Virus record (IMG/VR): IMGVR_UViG_3300042380_000139
Location: 1-35,656 of that record
DNA: 35,656 nt
Source: a virus
Reading direction: 5' to 3' (one strand)
Below are positions 6,322-15,035 of the stretch, piece after piece. A program made the position numbers and the translations under genes. The notes below the pieces were generated by a model. That model was not told the origin of the DNA, made no database searches, and was given only the letters and a program-made list of their open reading frames with translations. The number at the start of each line of letters is the position of its first letter. Position 1 is the first letter of the stretch.

Positions 6322-8558
6322 GGTGCAGCGTATCCTTGAGCGTTGAAGTAAACAGCACCAGCACCAGAGGCAGTCAGAGTGACCACTTCGAGCAACGTGT
6401 TAGCAGTACCTTTGAGCGGATTTGGGAAGTAAATGGTTGTCGTCGATAGACCTGTTGTCGGGATCTTAGTGCGCCAGATGACAGTACCAGCCGCACCGTC
6501 ACGAATAGCCAGTTCAGTGGCAGTCGTCAGCGTTTCAGCCATCACTTGAATGCTAGTGATGTAGTTCCGAATGCCTGCGCCGCCAACCGCTTTAATCGTC
6601 ACTGCCGTGGTCGTATTCAGAATGCCCGCCGCTGCCGCAGCGTAAGACCATTCGCCTTCAGGGATGCTATATGGCTTTGTAACCGGGACACCAATCAGTG
6701 TGCCAATTGCCTGCTGTTGACGTGCAGTGGTGCCAGCCGCCGGGTTAGCAGAAACACCAACAATCGAGGTCAAAACAGGGTTTGGGACCGTCGTTGCGTT
6801 ATTGGCCGTGGTTCCTGCGACACCTGCTGAAGTGACTGTTGAAACAGTGGTAACGGTACCGCCCTGGATCGCCACAGGAACAGCAGCGCCAAGATCACCA
6901 GAAGGACGGGCCAGCAACTCAACTCGCTCACGCTCATAGTCAAACACGCGAACAAACGAGATCCGCAAGTCTGTGCGCTTGATGACGCCGCCACCGCAGT
7001 TTGTGGCTCCGAAATCAGCAGGCAGCGTCAGGCTTCCTGCGTATGGCAAGACGAGGGTAAGTGAAGTAGTTGCAGAGTTTGCAACCTTCCATGCCCCATC
7101 AACTCCAAGGGTAGCGCCAGTCGTGTTGTCACGAACTCCAACTAGATTTACCAAGTCGCCGATAGACAAGCCTGCCCAGTTGGTGTTACCTGTGACCAGC
7201 AATTGCCGCGTACCATCTGCGAGGGTAGAGAGCGTGACAGCTTGAGCAACAACCGCATTCGCACCCAGCGCCGACATCAAGTTGCCGCCCTGAACCTTCG
7301 CAACATAACCGCCGTAGCTCGTCACGGTGCCAGCCGTACCGATGACAATTGTGAACGTCACCGAGTCAACAACCGAGGCCACTGCCGTTGCAGTCAGCAA
7401 GTTCGGGAATTCAGTGGCACCCTGCGCGCGAATCCCGTACACAACAACGGGATCAGTCGCAACCAAACCGTGAGGACGATCAGTCGTAATCGTTGCAGTC
7501 GTCGTGCCAGTCTTAACTGCCGAGACAATCTGTGCGTTGGGGACAGTCAGCGATTTGTTGTTGGTGCAGCGAATCCGGACTTTGTAGGTCGCGCTAGGGT
7601 CAGGACAGACTTGGGTGCGCAACAAGCGTGACGTGGTTTGCGCCACTGCATCAACAGCTCCATCAGCCCATTGGGTTCTATCAGCCTGGACAAACAACCT
7701 ATATTCGGTCGTTGGGCTGAATGCGTACTGGTAAGCAACGTTTACAAGTTGAACTGATGCAGTGGTTCCAACGGTTACAGAGTGGTTGCCAGCAATCGTT
7801 CCGGACGGCAGTGCATCACCAGCTTCTGAACGGATATACAGGCTGGCCTGCGTAACGGTCGCTTGCTCAAAAATCTGAGCAATTCCGTTCTGTGCGCGAC
7901 CAAGACGCTCACGGAAATATACGAATCCTTTAGCCCCGGCAGGGTTGGTGATCGTCTGTGATGCAATCGTTCCGCCAGGGCCTGCCGTAGCTGTGAACTG
8001 GTTTGGCGTAACGACGGTCGCAACAACTAGCGCCGGGTAATTTGCCAACAGGTTGGAGCAATCACGAACGCCGATACTCTTGCCAACGCTCAACCCGTGG
8101 GGCGTAACAGTATCAATAGTCAGCACCGTGGTGGCTTGACTGATTGCGCTGATTTCAATGTCTGACACGTCTGGCAACGGTGCGCCAGTATCAACCATCT
8201 CAATAGAGAACTCTTGGCCGAGAGTTCGCTGAGACATGCTTGCGCCAATGGCGGCTTCAATTGGCAACGAAACTCGGCCAATTGACGTAATTGCAGTCTC
8301 AGTTCCAGCCGTTAGCGGATCTTTTGAGATGACAAGATATGAAGCAGCAGCCGCGTTGCCGTCAACATAGACAAGATCGCCAGAGGCTTTGCTCTCCGTC
8401 CACTTCCCACCGTTAACGGGGTCGTAAGTCTCGAAAGCCTCACGAAACTTGTTGGTCATATTCTGAGAGATTGAAGTAATAACTTCAGAATAGGTACCGT
8501 CCAACATATCGACATTGCGTCTTGCAACATCGTTATAACTCTTGATGATGTCAGCCAT
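6318..8558 (-). CDS. Large virion structural protein with repeated beta modules
   Basis: The ATG at 8558 is preferred over GTG 8564 because GGGGGAG lies 5 bases upstream of it; this gives 746 residues. A helical N-terminus (MADIIKSYNDVARRNVDMLD) is followed by a long Thr/Ala/Val/Gly-rich beta region. Two modules carry a T/RPHGL turn (TIDTVTPHGLSVGKSIGVRD and ITTDRPHGLVATDPVVVYGI), with a third related unit near WAGLSIGDLVNLVGV. The C-terminal 110 residues (GIRNYITSIQVMAET, LAIRDGAAGTVIW) form a separate beta-sandwich-like domain that I have seen in other phage structural proteins. It has no P22 counterpart and lies between the neck genes, so it may be a fibre or tail-tube accessory. It contains almost no cysteine. 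Confidence 0.8.
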   Translation of the reverse strand: MADIIKSYNDVARRNVDMLDGTYSEVITSISQNMTNKFREAFETYDPVNGGKWTESKASGDLVYVDGNAAAASYLVISKDPLTAGTETAITSIGRVSLPIEAAIGASMSQRTLGQEFSIEMVDTGAPLPDVSDIEISAISQATTVLTIDTVTPHGLSVGKSIGVRDCSNLLANYPALVVATVVTPNQFTATAGPGGTIASQTITNPAGAKGFVYFRERLGRAQNGIAQIFEQATVTQASLYIRSEAGDALPSGTIAGNHSVTVGTTASVQLVNVAYQYAFSPTTEYRLFVQADRTQWADGAVDAVAQTTSRLLRTQVCPDPSATYKVRIRCTNNKSLTVPNAQIVSAVKTGTTTATITTDRPHGLVATDPVVVYGIRAQGATEFPNLLTATAVASVVDSVTFTIVIGTAGTVTSYGGYVAKVQGGNLMSALGANAVVAQAVTLSTLADGTRQLLVTGNTNWAGLSIGDLVNLVGVRDNTTGATLGVDGAWKVANSATTSLTLVLPYAGSLTLPADFGATNCGGGVIKRTDLRISFVRVFDYERERVELLARPSGDLGAAVPVAIQGGTVTTVSTVTSAGVAGTTANNATTVPNPVLTSIVGVSANPAAGTTARQQQAIGTLIGVPVTKPYSIPEGEWSYAAAAAGILNTTTAVTIKAVGGAGIRNYITSIQVMAETLTTATELAIRDGAAGTVIWRTKIPTTGLSTTTIYFPNPLKGTANTLLEVVTLTASGAGAVYFNAQGYAAP

Positions 8559-8582
8559 TCTCACTCCCCCGGAGAATTAAAG

Positions 8583-9035
8583 TTAAGAAATACGGTACCA
8601 CGAATTCGTGGACTGTACGAAGCGCATTCTAAAAAATGCGTTTGCTGCGAGCGTTGTAGGCGCTCCGAATGCTGCAGTTGCGCCATTCAGTGCCAACGTG
8701 AACGTAGTGATGATCTGGGTCGTTGTGACCAGAATTTCAGTGCCGTTGGGCGTTGTCGTGTTCAGTGGCAACGTTACCGTCCCGGCTGCTAGCGTGCCGG
8801 TAGGTTGGATCAGAATCCATTGCGGGCCGGTAGGCGTAGGCACTGCAATGTTGAACCCGGTGCCAGGCGTATAAACGTTCGTGGCTACCGTAGGGCTTGC
8901 AAAAGTCTGCTCAAAGTAATCGAGCAGGGTACCGATAGAAACGCGCCGAGCATCGCCGTTGTTCGGACTGTAGACGGGCAATTGCTCACCCGATGAAATG
9001 CTGGACATCAACGGCAATTGATTGATCTGAGCCAT
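8583..9035 (-). CDS. Virion structural protein sharing a C-terminal module with the 204-residue protein
   Basis: A 150-residue protein. The N-terminus (MAQINQLPLMSSISSGEQLP, then VYSPNNGDARRVSI) is a short adaptor-like motif found at the start of many phage head or tail fibre proteins. The rest is Thr-rich beta strands ending NSWYRIS. The last 80 residues share their layout (FxL-rich strands, GAPxT, FRxRF, ending YRIS) with the protein encoded at 10075-10689, suggesting a common folding module. It follows the gp4-like adaptor gene by 9 bases. Exact location in the virion is unknown. Confidence 0.75.
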   Translation of the reverse strand: MAQINQLPLMSSISSGEQLPVYSPNNGDARRVSIGTLLDYFEQTFASPTVATNVYTPGTGFNIAVPTPTGPQWILIQPTGTLAAGTVTLPLNTTTPNGTEILVTTTQIITTFTLALNGATAAFGAPTTLAANAFFRMRFVQSTNSWYRIS

Positions 9036-9044
9036 ATTTACCCC

Positions 9045-9527
9045 TCAATTGAATTCTAGTGGCCCATCAGGGCCAACGGTAACCGGATCGACTGGTGGCC
9101 GAATGAATGGACCATCGTAAACGCGCCAGGGCTTGTTTCCAGCGCCAGACGGCAATGAACCTGGGAGCTGCTGCTGTGGTGGCACAGTGGCCCGCTGCAG
9201 CAGTACGTCATAACCTTGTTTGGCCGATGCCTTTGTCTCGATTGCGACTTGCTTGCCGTAGCTCGGTGCGAGCCGGATGGCAAGGTTGAGAATCACGGCT
9301 TCATTCGCAGAATCAGGAACGTTTGACTCCTCGTCGAGATCGCTATCTTGAGGGCTGGATGGCAACGGATAGCCGAGGCGAATGCCCTTGCCGTTCCAGT
9401 CAGCCATCAACGCATCAAGACGACGCAGCGCCGATTGGAGCTGCTCAGGCTGCAGGTCAAACACGTATGACGCCAGCCCGATTTCTTCCAGTGCTGCAGT
9501 CACGAACTGGCGTTTTGTGTATCCCAT
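9045..9527 (-). CDS. Head-to-tail adaptor, P22 gp4-like
   Basis: A 160-residue protein starting at ATG 9527 (MGYTKRQFVTAALEEIGLAS), overlapping the previous stop as TGATG. It matches the P22 gp4 tail accessory family (166 residues in P22) in length and landmarks: an N-terminal helical region with LQSALRRLDALMADWNGKGI, then NEAVILNLAIRLAPSYGKQ, then GYDVLLQRA and a Pro-rich tail with GSLPSGAGNKPW. In P22 twelve gp4 subunits bind the portal after packaging and form the site for gp10. The order relative to gp10-like and portal agrees, though two extra structural genes are inserted before gp10. Confidence 0.88.
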   Translation of the reverse strand: MGYTKRQFVTAALEEIGLASYVFDLQPEQLQSALRRLDALMADWNGKGIRLGYPLPSSPQDSDLDEESNVPDSANEAVILNLAIRLAPSYGKQVAIETKASAKQGYDVLLQRATVPPQQQLPGSLPSGAGNKPWRVYDGPFIRPPVDPVTVGPDGPLEFN

Positions 9528-9850
9528 CACTTGCCCCCGATGGCTTCTTCAATACGTTTCAATAACAGCGCGTCAGTAGTGCGCCCATCAAACTTGATCC
9601 CAAGCTCACGGGCTTTCAGTTCCAACTCCTCGCGCGTCACTGGCGAATCATCCACTGATTCTGTGGAATCGTCCACAGATTTTGATGGATTCAGGAGTGC
9701 ATCCACGGCCGTGATCAGGCTTTCACTCCATCCATCGGCCAGCAGATGCTCAAGTTGTTTTGAGTCTTCAGCGACGGCAGAACTATATGTGGTTCCAGTT
9801 GGCCCAAAATTGGCACCTGGGCAACGATAGACAAAAACAGGGAACTCCAT
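9527..9850 (-). CDS. Small protein with C-terminal LEM/SAP-like helix motif
   Basis: Start ATG 9850 ([12 protein letters not shown]) overlaps the preceding stop by one base; a GTG one codon earlier is not needed. The product has 107 residues. The N-terminal half carries an acidic linker (SVDDSTESVDDS). The C-terminal 35 residues (TREELELKARELGIKFDGRT) form the helix-extended-loop-helix pattern common in small phage proteins near the portal and coat genes. Such motifs bind DNA or proteins in other contexts; here a head-completion role is only inference from position. Confidence 0.72.
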   Translation of the reverse strand: MEFPVFVYRCPGANFGPTGTTYSSAVAEDSKQLEHLLADGWSESLITAVDALLNPSKSVDDSTESVDDSPVTREELELKARELGIKFDGRTTDALLLKRIEEAIGGK

Positions 9851-10020
9851 CACTTGCCTTTTTTGGACGGTGCCTTGCTAGGCTTGCCTGCCTTCGTCGC
9901 AGCAGTGCGAGCGGTAGACAGAGCAATCGCCACAGCTTGTTTTTGTGGCTTACCAGCCTTCATTTCCTTAGAAATGTTGGAGCTGATCGTCTTCTGGCTA
10001 TAACCTTTTTTGAGCGGCAT
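9850..10020 (-). CDS. Very basic 56-residue protein, DUF6496-like
   Basis: ATG 10020 encodes [20 protein letters not shown], then [20 protein letters not shown] and a Lys-rich tail ending KKGK. The core [22 protein letters not shown] is the pattern I associate with DUF6496, a small family commonly found beside phage capsid genes. The strong positive charge suggests DNA or capsid-interior contact. Its stop overlaps the next start (TGATG). Confidence 0.8.
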   Translation of the reverse strand: MPLKKGYSQKTISSNISKEMKAGKPQKQAVAIALSTARTAATKAGKPSKAPSKKGK

Positions 10021-10040
10021 TTCACTTGCTCCAGTAAGAA

Positions 10041-10062
10041 GCCCGAGGATCGCTCCCCGGGC
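10041..10062 (-). other. Hairpin between the 204-residue virion gene and the DUF6496-like gene
   Basis: On the minus strand GCCCGGGG and CCTCGGGC form 8 pairs (one G-U) around a 6-base loop, followed by TTCTT. It looks like a weak or partial intrinsic terminator or an mRNA end protector. Confidence 0.5.
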
Positions 10063-10074
10063 CAGGTTTACAGC

Positions 10075-10689
10075 TTAGGAAATACGATAAACAACAAACG
10101 TATCAGCAGCAGTCTTGCGCACGCGGAAGCGAGCTGCAGCGCCGGAGGTGCCAGCGGTAGCAGGTGCGCCAACGATGGTCACGTTAGTGTTAACGGTGAT
10201 CGTAAGAGCAAAAGCAGCCAGGGTCACAACAGAGAAGTCGAAGCTATCACCAATTGCGAACTCGGAAGCCGCATCAAGAGCCGCGCCGGTTGGCAATTGA
10301 ATGTTGCGGCCAGCGGTAGGCGTAGCAGTCACGATGCCGCTCAAAAGAGCGGCAGGAGTGAAGGCCATGGAACCGCCGTCAGCGATGTTGGTAGGATCGC
10401 CTTGGACTTGATTGTTAAGACGGCCTTGCTGCACCTGGGGAGACGTGCCAACTTCGAAATAAACTTGTTGGCTGCCAGTCGATTCAACAACGATGGTTGC
10501 GCCAGAGGCATATGGACCAAAAACGGTTTGGCCATTGCGAACAGTGCCGATCAAGGTAGTTTGGTCGGGGTAGTTCGGAAACCCGATGGTGCGGGAAACC
10601 TGGGCTTCGCCAGGGGTGAACACGGCAATAGATTCATTGGCCGGGATGATAACGGTAGCTTCGCCGTTCACTGCGATGACGTTAGACAT
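10075..10689 (-). CDS. Virion structural protein, probable head decoration or head fibre
   Basis: A 204-residue, cysteine-free, beta-rich protein directly downstream of the coat gene, where decoration or head-fibre genes often lie. The N-terminal half (MSNVIAVNGEATVIIPANES, then IGFPNYPDQTTLIGTVRNGQ) and the C-terminal half (TAGRNIQLPTGAALDAASEF) look like two beta domains. The end, FRVRKTAADTFVVYRIS, resembles the end of the 150-residue protein at 8583-9035. A hairpin separates it from the coat gene. No P22 homologue is known to me in this position. Confidence 0.75.
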   Translation of the reverse strand: MSNVIAVNGEATVIIPANESIAVFTPGEAQVSRTIGFPNYPDQTTLIGTVRNGQTVFGPYASGATIVVESTGSQQVYFEVGTSPQVQQGRLNNQVQGDPTNIADGGSMAFTPAALLSGIVTATPTAGRNIQLPTGAALDAASEFAIGDSFDFSVVTLAAFALTITVNTNVTIVGAPATAGTSGAAARFRVRKTAADTFVVYRIS

Positions 10690-10710
10690 GATTTTCCTTT
10701 CTGAATTTTG

Positions 10711-10732
10711 AAAAGGCCGGGATGACCCGGCC
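10711..10732 (-). terminator. Partial terminator after the coat gene
   Basis: GGCCGGG, loop TCAT, CCCGGCC then TTTT on the minus strand, 10 bases after the coat stop codon. The stem is strong but the T-tract short. This would let most polymerases through while giving extra coat mRNA ends, a common way to raise coat expression within a long late operon. Confidence 0.6.
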
Positions 10733-10741
10733 CGTTATATC

Positions 10742-12016
10742 TTAGGTCTGCGAGAACATGATCACGCCGGACATCTCTGGCTGCTTGTTCACAACGCCGA
10801 ACAGAGTATCCAGACGATACTTGGTCTTCATGGTGTTGATGTCGTATTGCTTCTGCATGACCAGTTCGATACCTTGGTCGGTGGAAGCACGCATCACAGC
10901 AGCGCCAGCGTCAGAAGGAACAGCATAGCGGCCAGGCAGGATCTCGAGCGAATCACGCTGCCAGAACGGGTTCACAAAGTTGCTGACAGTGTTCAGGAAC
11001 ACGATAGCAGCATTGGAAGCCGTGGTGGTTGCAACACAGTTCTGATACTGGACTTCAGCATCGGTGCCACCTTGAGCGGTAATCAGAGGGGGGCTGATGA
11101 CCAGGGTGGTAGAGCTGGGCACAGAGATGACGCGGAAGGTCTTCAACTGGCCGGTATCGCCCTTGGTGATGTGATGCACAGCATTGATGCCAGCAATGGT
11201 GAACGCATCACCAGCGGCGACGTTGGTCGTGCTGGAAATGGTGATCGTCTGGAAACGGTTATCAACGTTCGAGGTTTCACCGGTAGCAGCGACCGAGGTG
11301 GCCTTAGGAACGTAGTAATTGCCAGCAGAAGCGCGAGTATCAACGGTCAGACCTGCACCGCCAGCAGCTGCAGCCTTGCGGTTAGCGTAGTCAAACTTAT
11401 ACGTGCCGAAGCTTGCCATCTCGCCGACGAATGCCTTGCGCAGTGCGCGATCACTGATCTCGTTACCGAAAGAGCGGGAAGCTTTCGAAAGGTCGTTAGC
11501 CATGCCGTTGTAATCACGGGTGGACAGGGCAAGGAAACGATCGTAAGAAGGAACGCCTTGCTCGTTCATGATGGCTTCGCACTGGGCGACGTCATCAAAG
11601 CCGGAAGCAGCAGAAGTGCGCTTCACGAACAGGGTGCCTTGATTGGCGGCCACGTTCATGATTGCCACGTTGATGTCAGAAGCCAGCTTTTGCTTGGCAG
11701 CGTCACCGAGGCGACCCTCTTGCAGGCTGTCACGCAATTCGGTAGCAGTCATGACCCATGGGACAGACTTGCTAAAACCGATGGTGGCAGGCACAGACAG
11801 TTGGGTGAAGTCGTCGAAGTTTGAAGACATGTCGGTGCCACTGTACGAGGTAGCAATGTATGGTTGTGGGCGCCAAATGATGTTATTGGTGCGCTCCATC
11901 ATCGTCTGATCGGTACTATAGACAGCGACGTTTTTGCTCAAAACCAGAGCATCCTGAAAGCCTTCGAGGATGTCCTCAAACGCGACCCGTTCCTCTTTCG
12001 AAAATGAATTAGCCAT
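10742..12016 (-). CDS. Major capsid (coat) protein, P22 gp5 family
   Basis: A 424-residue protein (P22 gp5 is 430). The N-terminal part (FEDILEGFQDALVLSKNVAV, then NNIIWRPQPYIATSY) matches the family pattern. The middle has NVDNRFQTITISSTTNVAAG followed by a GDAFTIAGI segment, close to the P22 segment with NVDNRF, TVTLSATT and GDKISFAG, which belongs to the telokin-like insertion (I) domain of the HK97 fold. The end again fits gp5 (GIELVMQKQYDINTMKTKYR, LFGVVNKQPEMSGV). It lies after scaffold and before small head genes, as expected, and is followed by a partial terminator. The ribosome site TTAAGGAAATATC precedes the ATG. Confidence 0.92.
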   Translation of the reverse strand: MANSFSKEERVAFEDILEGFQDALVLSKNVAVYSTDQTMMERTNNIIWRPQPYIATSYSGTDMSSNFDDFTQLSVPATIGFSKSVPWVMTATELRDSLQEGRLGDAAKQKLASDINVAIMNVAANQGTLFVKRTSAASGFDDVAQCEAIMNEQGVPSYDRFLALSTRDYNGMANDLSKASRSFGNEISDRALRKAFVGEMASFGTYKFDYANRKAAAAGGAGLTVDTRASAGNYYVPKATSVAATGETSNVDNRFQTITISSTTNVAAGDAFTIAGINAVHHITKGDTGQLKTFRVISVPSSTTLVISPPLITAQGGTDAEVQYQNCVATTTASNAAIVFLNTVSNFVNPFWQRDSLEILPGRYAVPSDAGAAVMRASTDQGIELVMQKQYDINTMKTKYRLDTLFGVVNKQPEMSGVIMFSQT

Positions 12017-12031
12017 GATATTTCCTTAAGT

Positions 12032-12910
12032 TTAGTTGCGCTTCTGCCGACGATATTCCATGACCTTTGTATAGTCACCAGTTCGTTCAGCCTCTGCACG
12101 TAGCCTATTGAGTGTTGAATCAACCGACGCCGAAGATACTACACGTCCAGAATTCTGAACGATTTTCTCCGGTGCCGGAGCTGACTTGCGATTGCTTACT
12201 TTCAAATCTTTCTCCAGTCGTGCAACCGCGAAAGCAAATTCCACAGGATCACTGAGTTTTGCAAGTTCTGCGGCCTTTTTTGGGTTCTTCCCAAGAGCGT
12301 AAACAAGCAGAGCAGGATTATTCGCACCGCGAACAATGATGCCTTGCTGTGTCACATTAAAGAGTTCTTGAGCAGTGGCTTCCGCATCTTCGTAATCCTT
12401 TACTTTTAGCTCTGCCTTGTTTCTTGAATAGGCTTCTAACCTATCCTTCCACACCTTATCTTGATCGGCCTGTTGCTGCCGAACCTTCTCAGACTCAAGT
12501 TCGAATTTACGTTTCTGCTCGTGCCATTCCTCCAGCTTTTGCTCGTACAAATCCGCGTCGTAATCAAAGTGTTCTAGTTTCGGCTTCGGCCCTGGTTCAC
12601 CGATTTTTTGCTCAGGTTTTTGGAAACTTTCAAGCCTTGATTGCAGCTCACGGTTTTGACGTTGCAAATCTCTATGCGACTTCCTTAGCTCTCGCACCCA
12701 TTCAGGTGCTTTCGTTTGCTCAACTTCCTGGGGTGGCGATTCCCCATCAATCGAAACAACAACCTCGTCCTCCGCCTCTTGATCGTCTTGAGCTTCAGAT
12801 TCCTCAATAACTTCTGAGGTTTCCTCCGCAACATCTTCAACAATCTCAAGTTCTTCGGACTGGATGTCTTCCGTATCGTCTGCCTGTTTCATTTTTGATC
12901 CCAAACTCAC
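12032..12910 (-). CDS. Scaffolding protein, P22 gp8-like
   Basis: Up to 292 residues (GTG 12910); an in-frame ATG at 12892 gives 286 and neither has a clear ribosome site. P22 gp8 has 303. The first 75 residues are extremely acidic (EDIQSEELEIVEDVAEETSE). A long charged coiled region follows (EWVRELRKSHRDLQRQNREL). The protein ends in a basic helix-turn-helix (LNRLRAEAERTGDYTKVMEY, RRQKRN) like the coat-binding C-terminus of P22 scaffold. It guides procapsid assembly and leaves before DNA packaging. Position between portal and coat genes agrees with P22. Confidence 0.85.
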   Translation of the reverse strand: MSLGSKMKQADDTEDIQSEELEIVEDVAEETSEVIEESEAQDDQEAEDEVVVSIDGESPPQEVEQTKAPEWVRELRKSHRDLQRQNRELQSRLESFQKPEQKIGEPGPKPKLEHFDYDADLYEQKLEEWHEQKRKFELESEKVRQQQADQDKVWKDRLEAYSRNKAELKVKDYEDAEATAQELFNVTQQGIIVRGANNPALLVYALGKNPKKAAELAKLSDPVEFAFAVARLEKDLKVSNRKSAPAPEKIVQNSGRVVSSASVDSTLNRLRAEAERTGDYTKVMEYRRQKRN

Positions 12911-12950
12911 CCAAAATAGGCTGGGTGGATGCCTTTACATAATTCTGAGC

Positions 12951-15014
12951 CTATTGTAACGGATTGACAATAGGCATTCCTTGTGGTTCAGGAATAACGT
13001 TTTGCTGCGATACCTGAGCCGCGTTGATTGCAATATCCTGCTCTGCAATCCCAGCCTTGGCCATCGTTTCAGCCGTCTTAGCCCGCGACAGTTCAGCGTC
13101 TGCAATCGTCTTGACGGTATCCGCCCTAGCCTTGGCAGCCTTCGCCGTTGCTTCTTCTGCTGCGGCCTGCAGGAAGATTGCATTCGGATCTTGACGACCT
13201 TGGGCCTCGGCCTGCATCTCTTGCGCTTCTTGGTCAGTGGGCTTGATAACGCCAGCGCGAACCATCTGCTTGCGGAAATATTCGCGGATGTCGCTGATTC
13301 CCTCGCCTTCCATGTTCATCAGCGCCATGGATTGCAGGATCTGTTTTGTCTGTGGGTCGTCAGTAATCGCCAGCATCCCGGTTAGCGCCTTGACCATAGC
13401 GGCCCGTTTGCTTTGGCTGCTCGGGCCAACATCAACGTCCACATCGAAATTAGCCGAGGTCAAATCGTTTTCAAGCTCGACCGCTCCAGTCTCACCGATA
13501 ATCGGCCGCATCATCTCGATCTGTGACGTCTTGCCTTCAGGAGAGACCGTTTTCATCTTGCGGCCTTCCTCGACGTAGATTTCTTTGGCCATCGAGAGCC
13601 ATATTTCACCGCTACGCCGCTGGCCCTTGGCAAAGTTCGACATGTAGATGTAGGCCTGCATGTCAAGACGCTGCTGGATCATCTCCACGGCTTCGCCGCT
13701 GATGTTCGAGACGACCTTATCAGCACCAGCCTGATTGCCTAGGATCTCCTGCATATCCTGTTCGGTAATCTGTAGCAGTGCGGCCATGGCCGGAGGAACC
13801 TGGGGAGGCTTGGTATATGCCACCGGGCCGCCGATCTGTTGGGAGCCATCTGGACCCGTGATCGGATTTACCAGCAAATACGGATAGTCCTTGAGGTTAT
13901 CCTCGGCCCACATCATTTGATGGCCTGCAACCTGCTCCGGGGTCATGATCGGCTTTTCAACGCTAGACAGTGCGCTGATCTCGCCGAGCTTTGAGAGCTG
14001 CATGTTCTTCAGCCGCTGGGCATCCTTGGCCAGCCTAACGTGACCCATGCATCGTTCGATGTTGTCCACGAACCAGCGCTTGCCATACACGGGAACGATT
14101 GGGATGCAATTGCCTGCAATGTAGCCAGCATCCTCAAGCACTCGGCCACCGCTCATGATGTACTTATGCACACGCTTGCGCTTGATCTTGCGCTGCCTGA
14201 CCTCACGAGTGCCAATGGCTGCAAGTGTGTTCTCTAGCTCTGTATCGTTCTCAAAATCGGCTTCACGGTATTTTTCTTCAGTGCCATCAATAGATTGAAA
14301 GATCCGCAGGGTCTCGGATACTTCCTCAACCTCATAGTATTCGGCCACGTAAACAACATCCGGGGTACACCAGTCAAACTCAAACTGGTGAATGATCTTC
14401 GGCCAATCTGACGGATTGTCATCCCACATGTCTCTGTAGGATTCACGAGTCATCGAGGTGATGACGTAGCAGTGCTTTGCGTCGCCCTTGTCTTGCCGCT
14501 TTGCATTCAGGTCAAAGAACACAGAGCTATCAGCATCAAAGATAGGCTCGATTTTGATCCGCTGACGCTCGTTATCCTCATCCGACTCGTCTTCGTACAC
14601 AGTGCGAAGGCGCCAAGCACCGAAGCCACCGGCAACAGCTTCTTCGAATGCATTGTCGTAGGCCTCCTCGGCCACAGAGTCTTTCTCATCTGCCCTGAAC
14701 AGTCCGTCGCAGACATCGGCTAGGCTCTGCTCCTGGTCGTCCTTGCTGACGTAATCAACCGTAATTCGATTGTTCCGATACTCGTTGATGATGCGAATGA
14801 CGGCCAGGTGAACCTTGTTTACCTCGAACTTAGGTTTGTTCTCGTAGATGTCCTGGAGCGGCCCCTCCCACTGAGCCCCAGCCAGCGAATAGAAACGCCG
14901 ATCCTGCAGGCATTGCAGCCGCTCATCTCGCAGCGCCGATTGAATATCATTAAACTGCCTGAGAGCCCGCTGATGTAATTCAGCAAGCCGCTGTTCTTTT
15001 GACATGCGTGCCAT
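12951..15014 (-). CDS. Portal protein, P22 gp1 family
   Basis: A 687-residue protein (P22 gp1 has 725). Landmarks of the P22 portal family are the N-terminal WEGPLQDIYENKPKFEVNKV segment, IINEYRNNRITVDYV, the central FDADSSVFFDLNAKRQDKGD region, and a C-terminal Ala/Glu/Lys-rich helix from about residue 600 to 680 (AAAEEATAKAAKARADT, then TVKTIADAELSRAKTAETMA) that corresponds to the barrel. A dodecamer forms the DNA channel at one head vertex and binds the terminase and then gp4. It starts 21 bases after TerL stops. Confidence 0.92.
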   Translation of the reverse strand: MARMSKEQRLAELHQRALRQFNDIQSALRDERLQCLQDRRFYSLAGAQWEGPLQDIYENKPKFEVNKVHLAVIRIINEYRNNRITVDYVSKDDQEQSLADVCDGLFRADEKDSVAEEAYDNAFEEAVAGGFGAWRLRTVYEDESDEDNERQRIKIEPIFDADSSVFFDLNAKRQDKGDAKHCYVITSMTRESYRDMWDDNPSDWPKIIHQFEFDWCTPDVVYVAEYYEVEEVSETLRIFQSIDGTEEKYREADFENDTELENTLAAIGTREVRQRKIKRKRVHKYIMSGGRVLEDAGYIAGNCIPIVPVYGKRWFVDNIERCMGHVRLAKDAQRLKNMQLSKLGEISALSSVEKPIMTPEQVAGHQMMWAEDNLKDYPYLLVNPITGPDGSQQIGGPVAYTKPPQVPPAMAALLQITEQDMQEILGNQAGADKVVSNISGEAVEMIQQRLDMQAYIYMSNFAKGQRRSGEIWLSMAKEIYVEEGRKMKTVSPEGKTSQIEMMRPIIGETGAVELENDLTSANFDVDVDVGPSSQSKRAAMVKALTGMLAITDDPQTKQILQSMALMNMEGEGISDIREYFRKQMVRAGVIKPTDQEAQEMQAEAQGRQDPNAIFLQAAAEEATAKAAKARADTVKTIADAELSRAKTAETMAKAGIAEQDIAINAAQVSQQNVIPEPQGMPIVNPLQ

Positions 15015-15035
15015 AAATCGCCCCTTTTGGCAAGT

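Noticed and set aside
7203-7631. Arg-rich plus-strand frame
   Set aside because: Antisense shadow of the 746-residue structural gene.
9760-10704. Long plus-strand open frame (314 codons)
   Set aside because: Antisense to clear virion genes, Ser/Arg/His-rich shadow composition, no ribosome site.
10847-11824. Long plus-strand open frame (325 codons)
   Set aside because: Antisense shadow of the coat gene.
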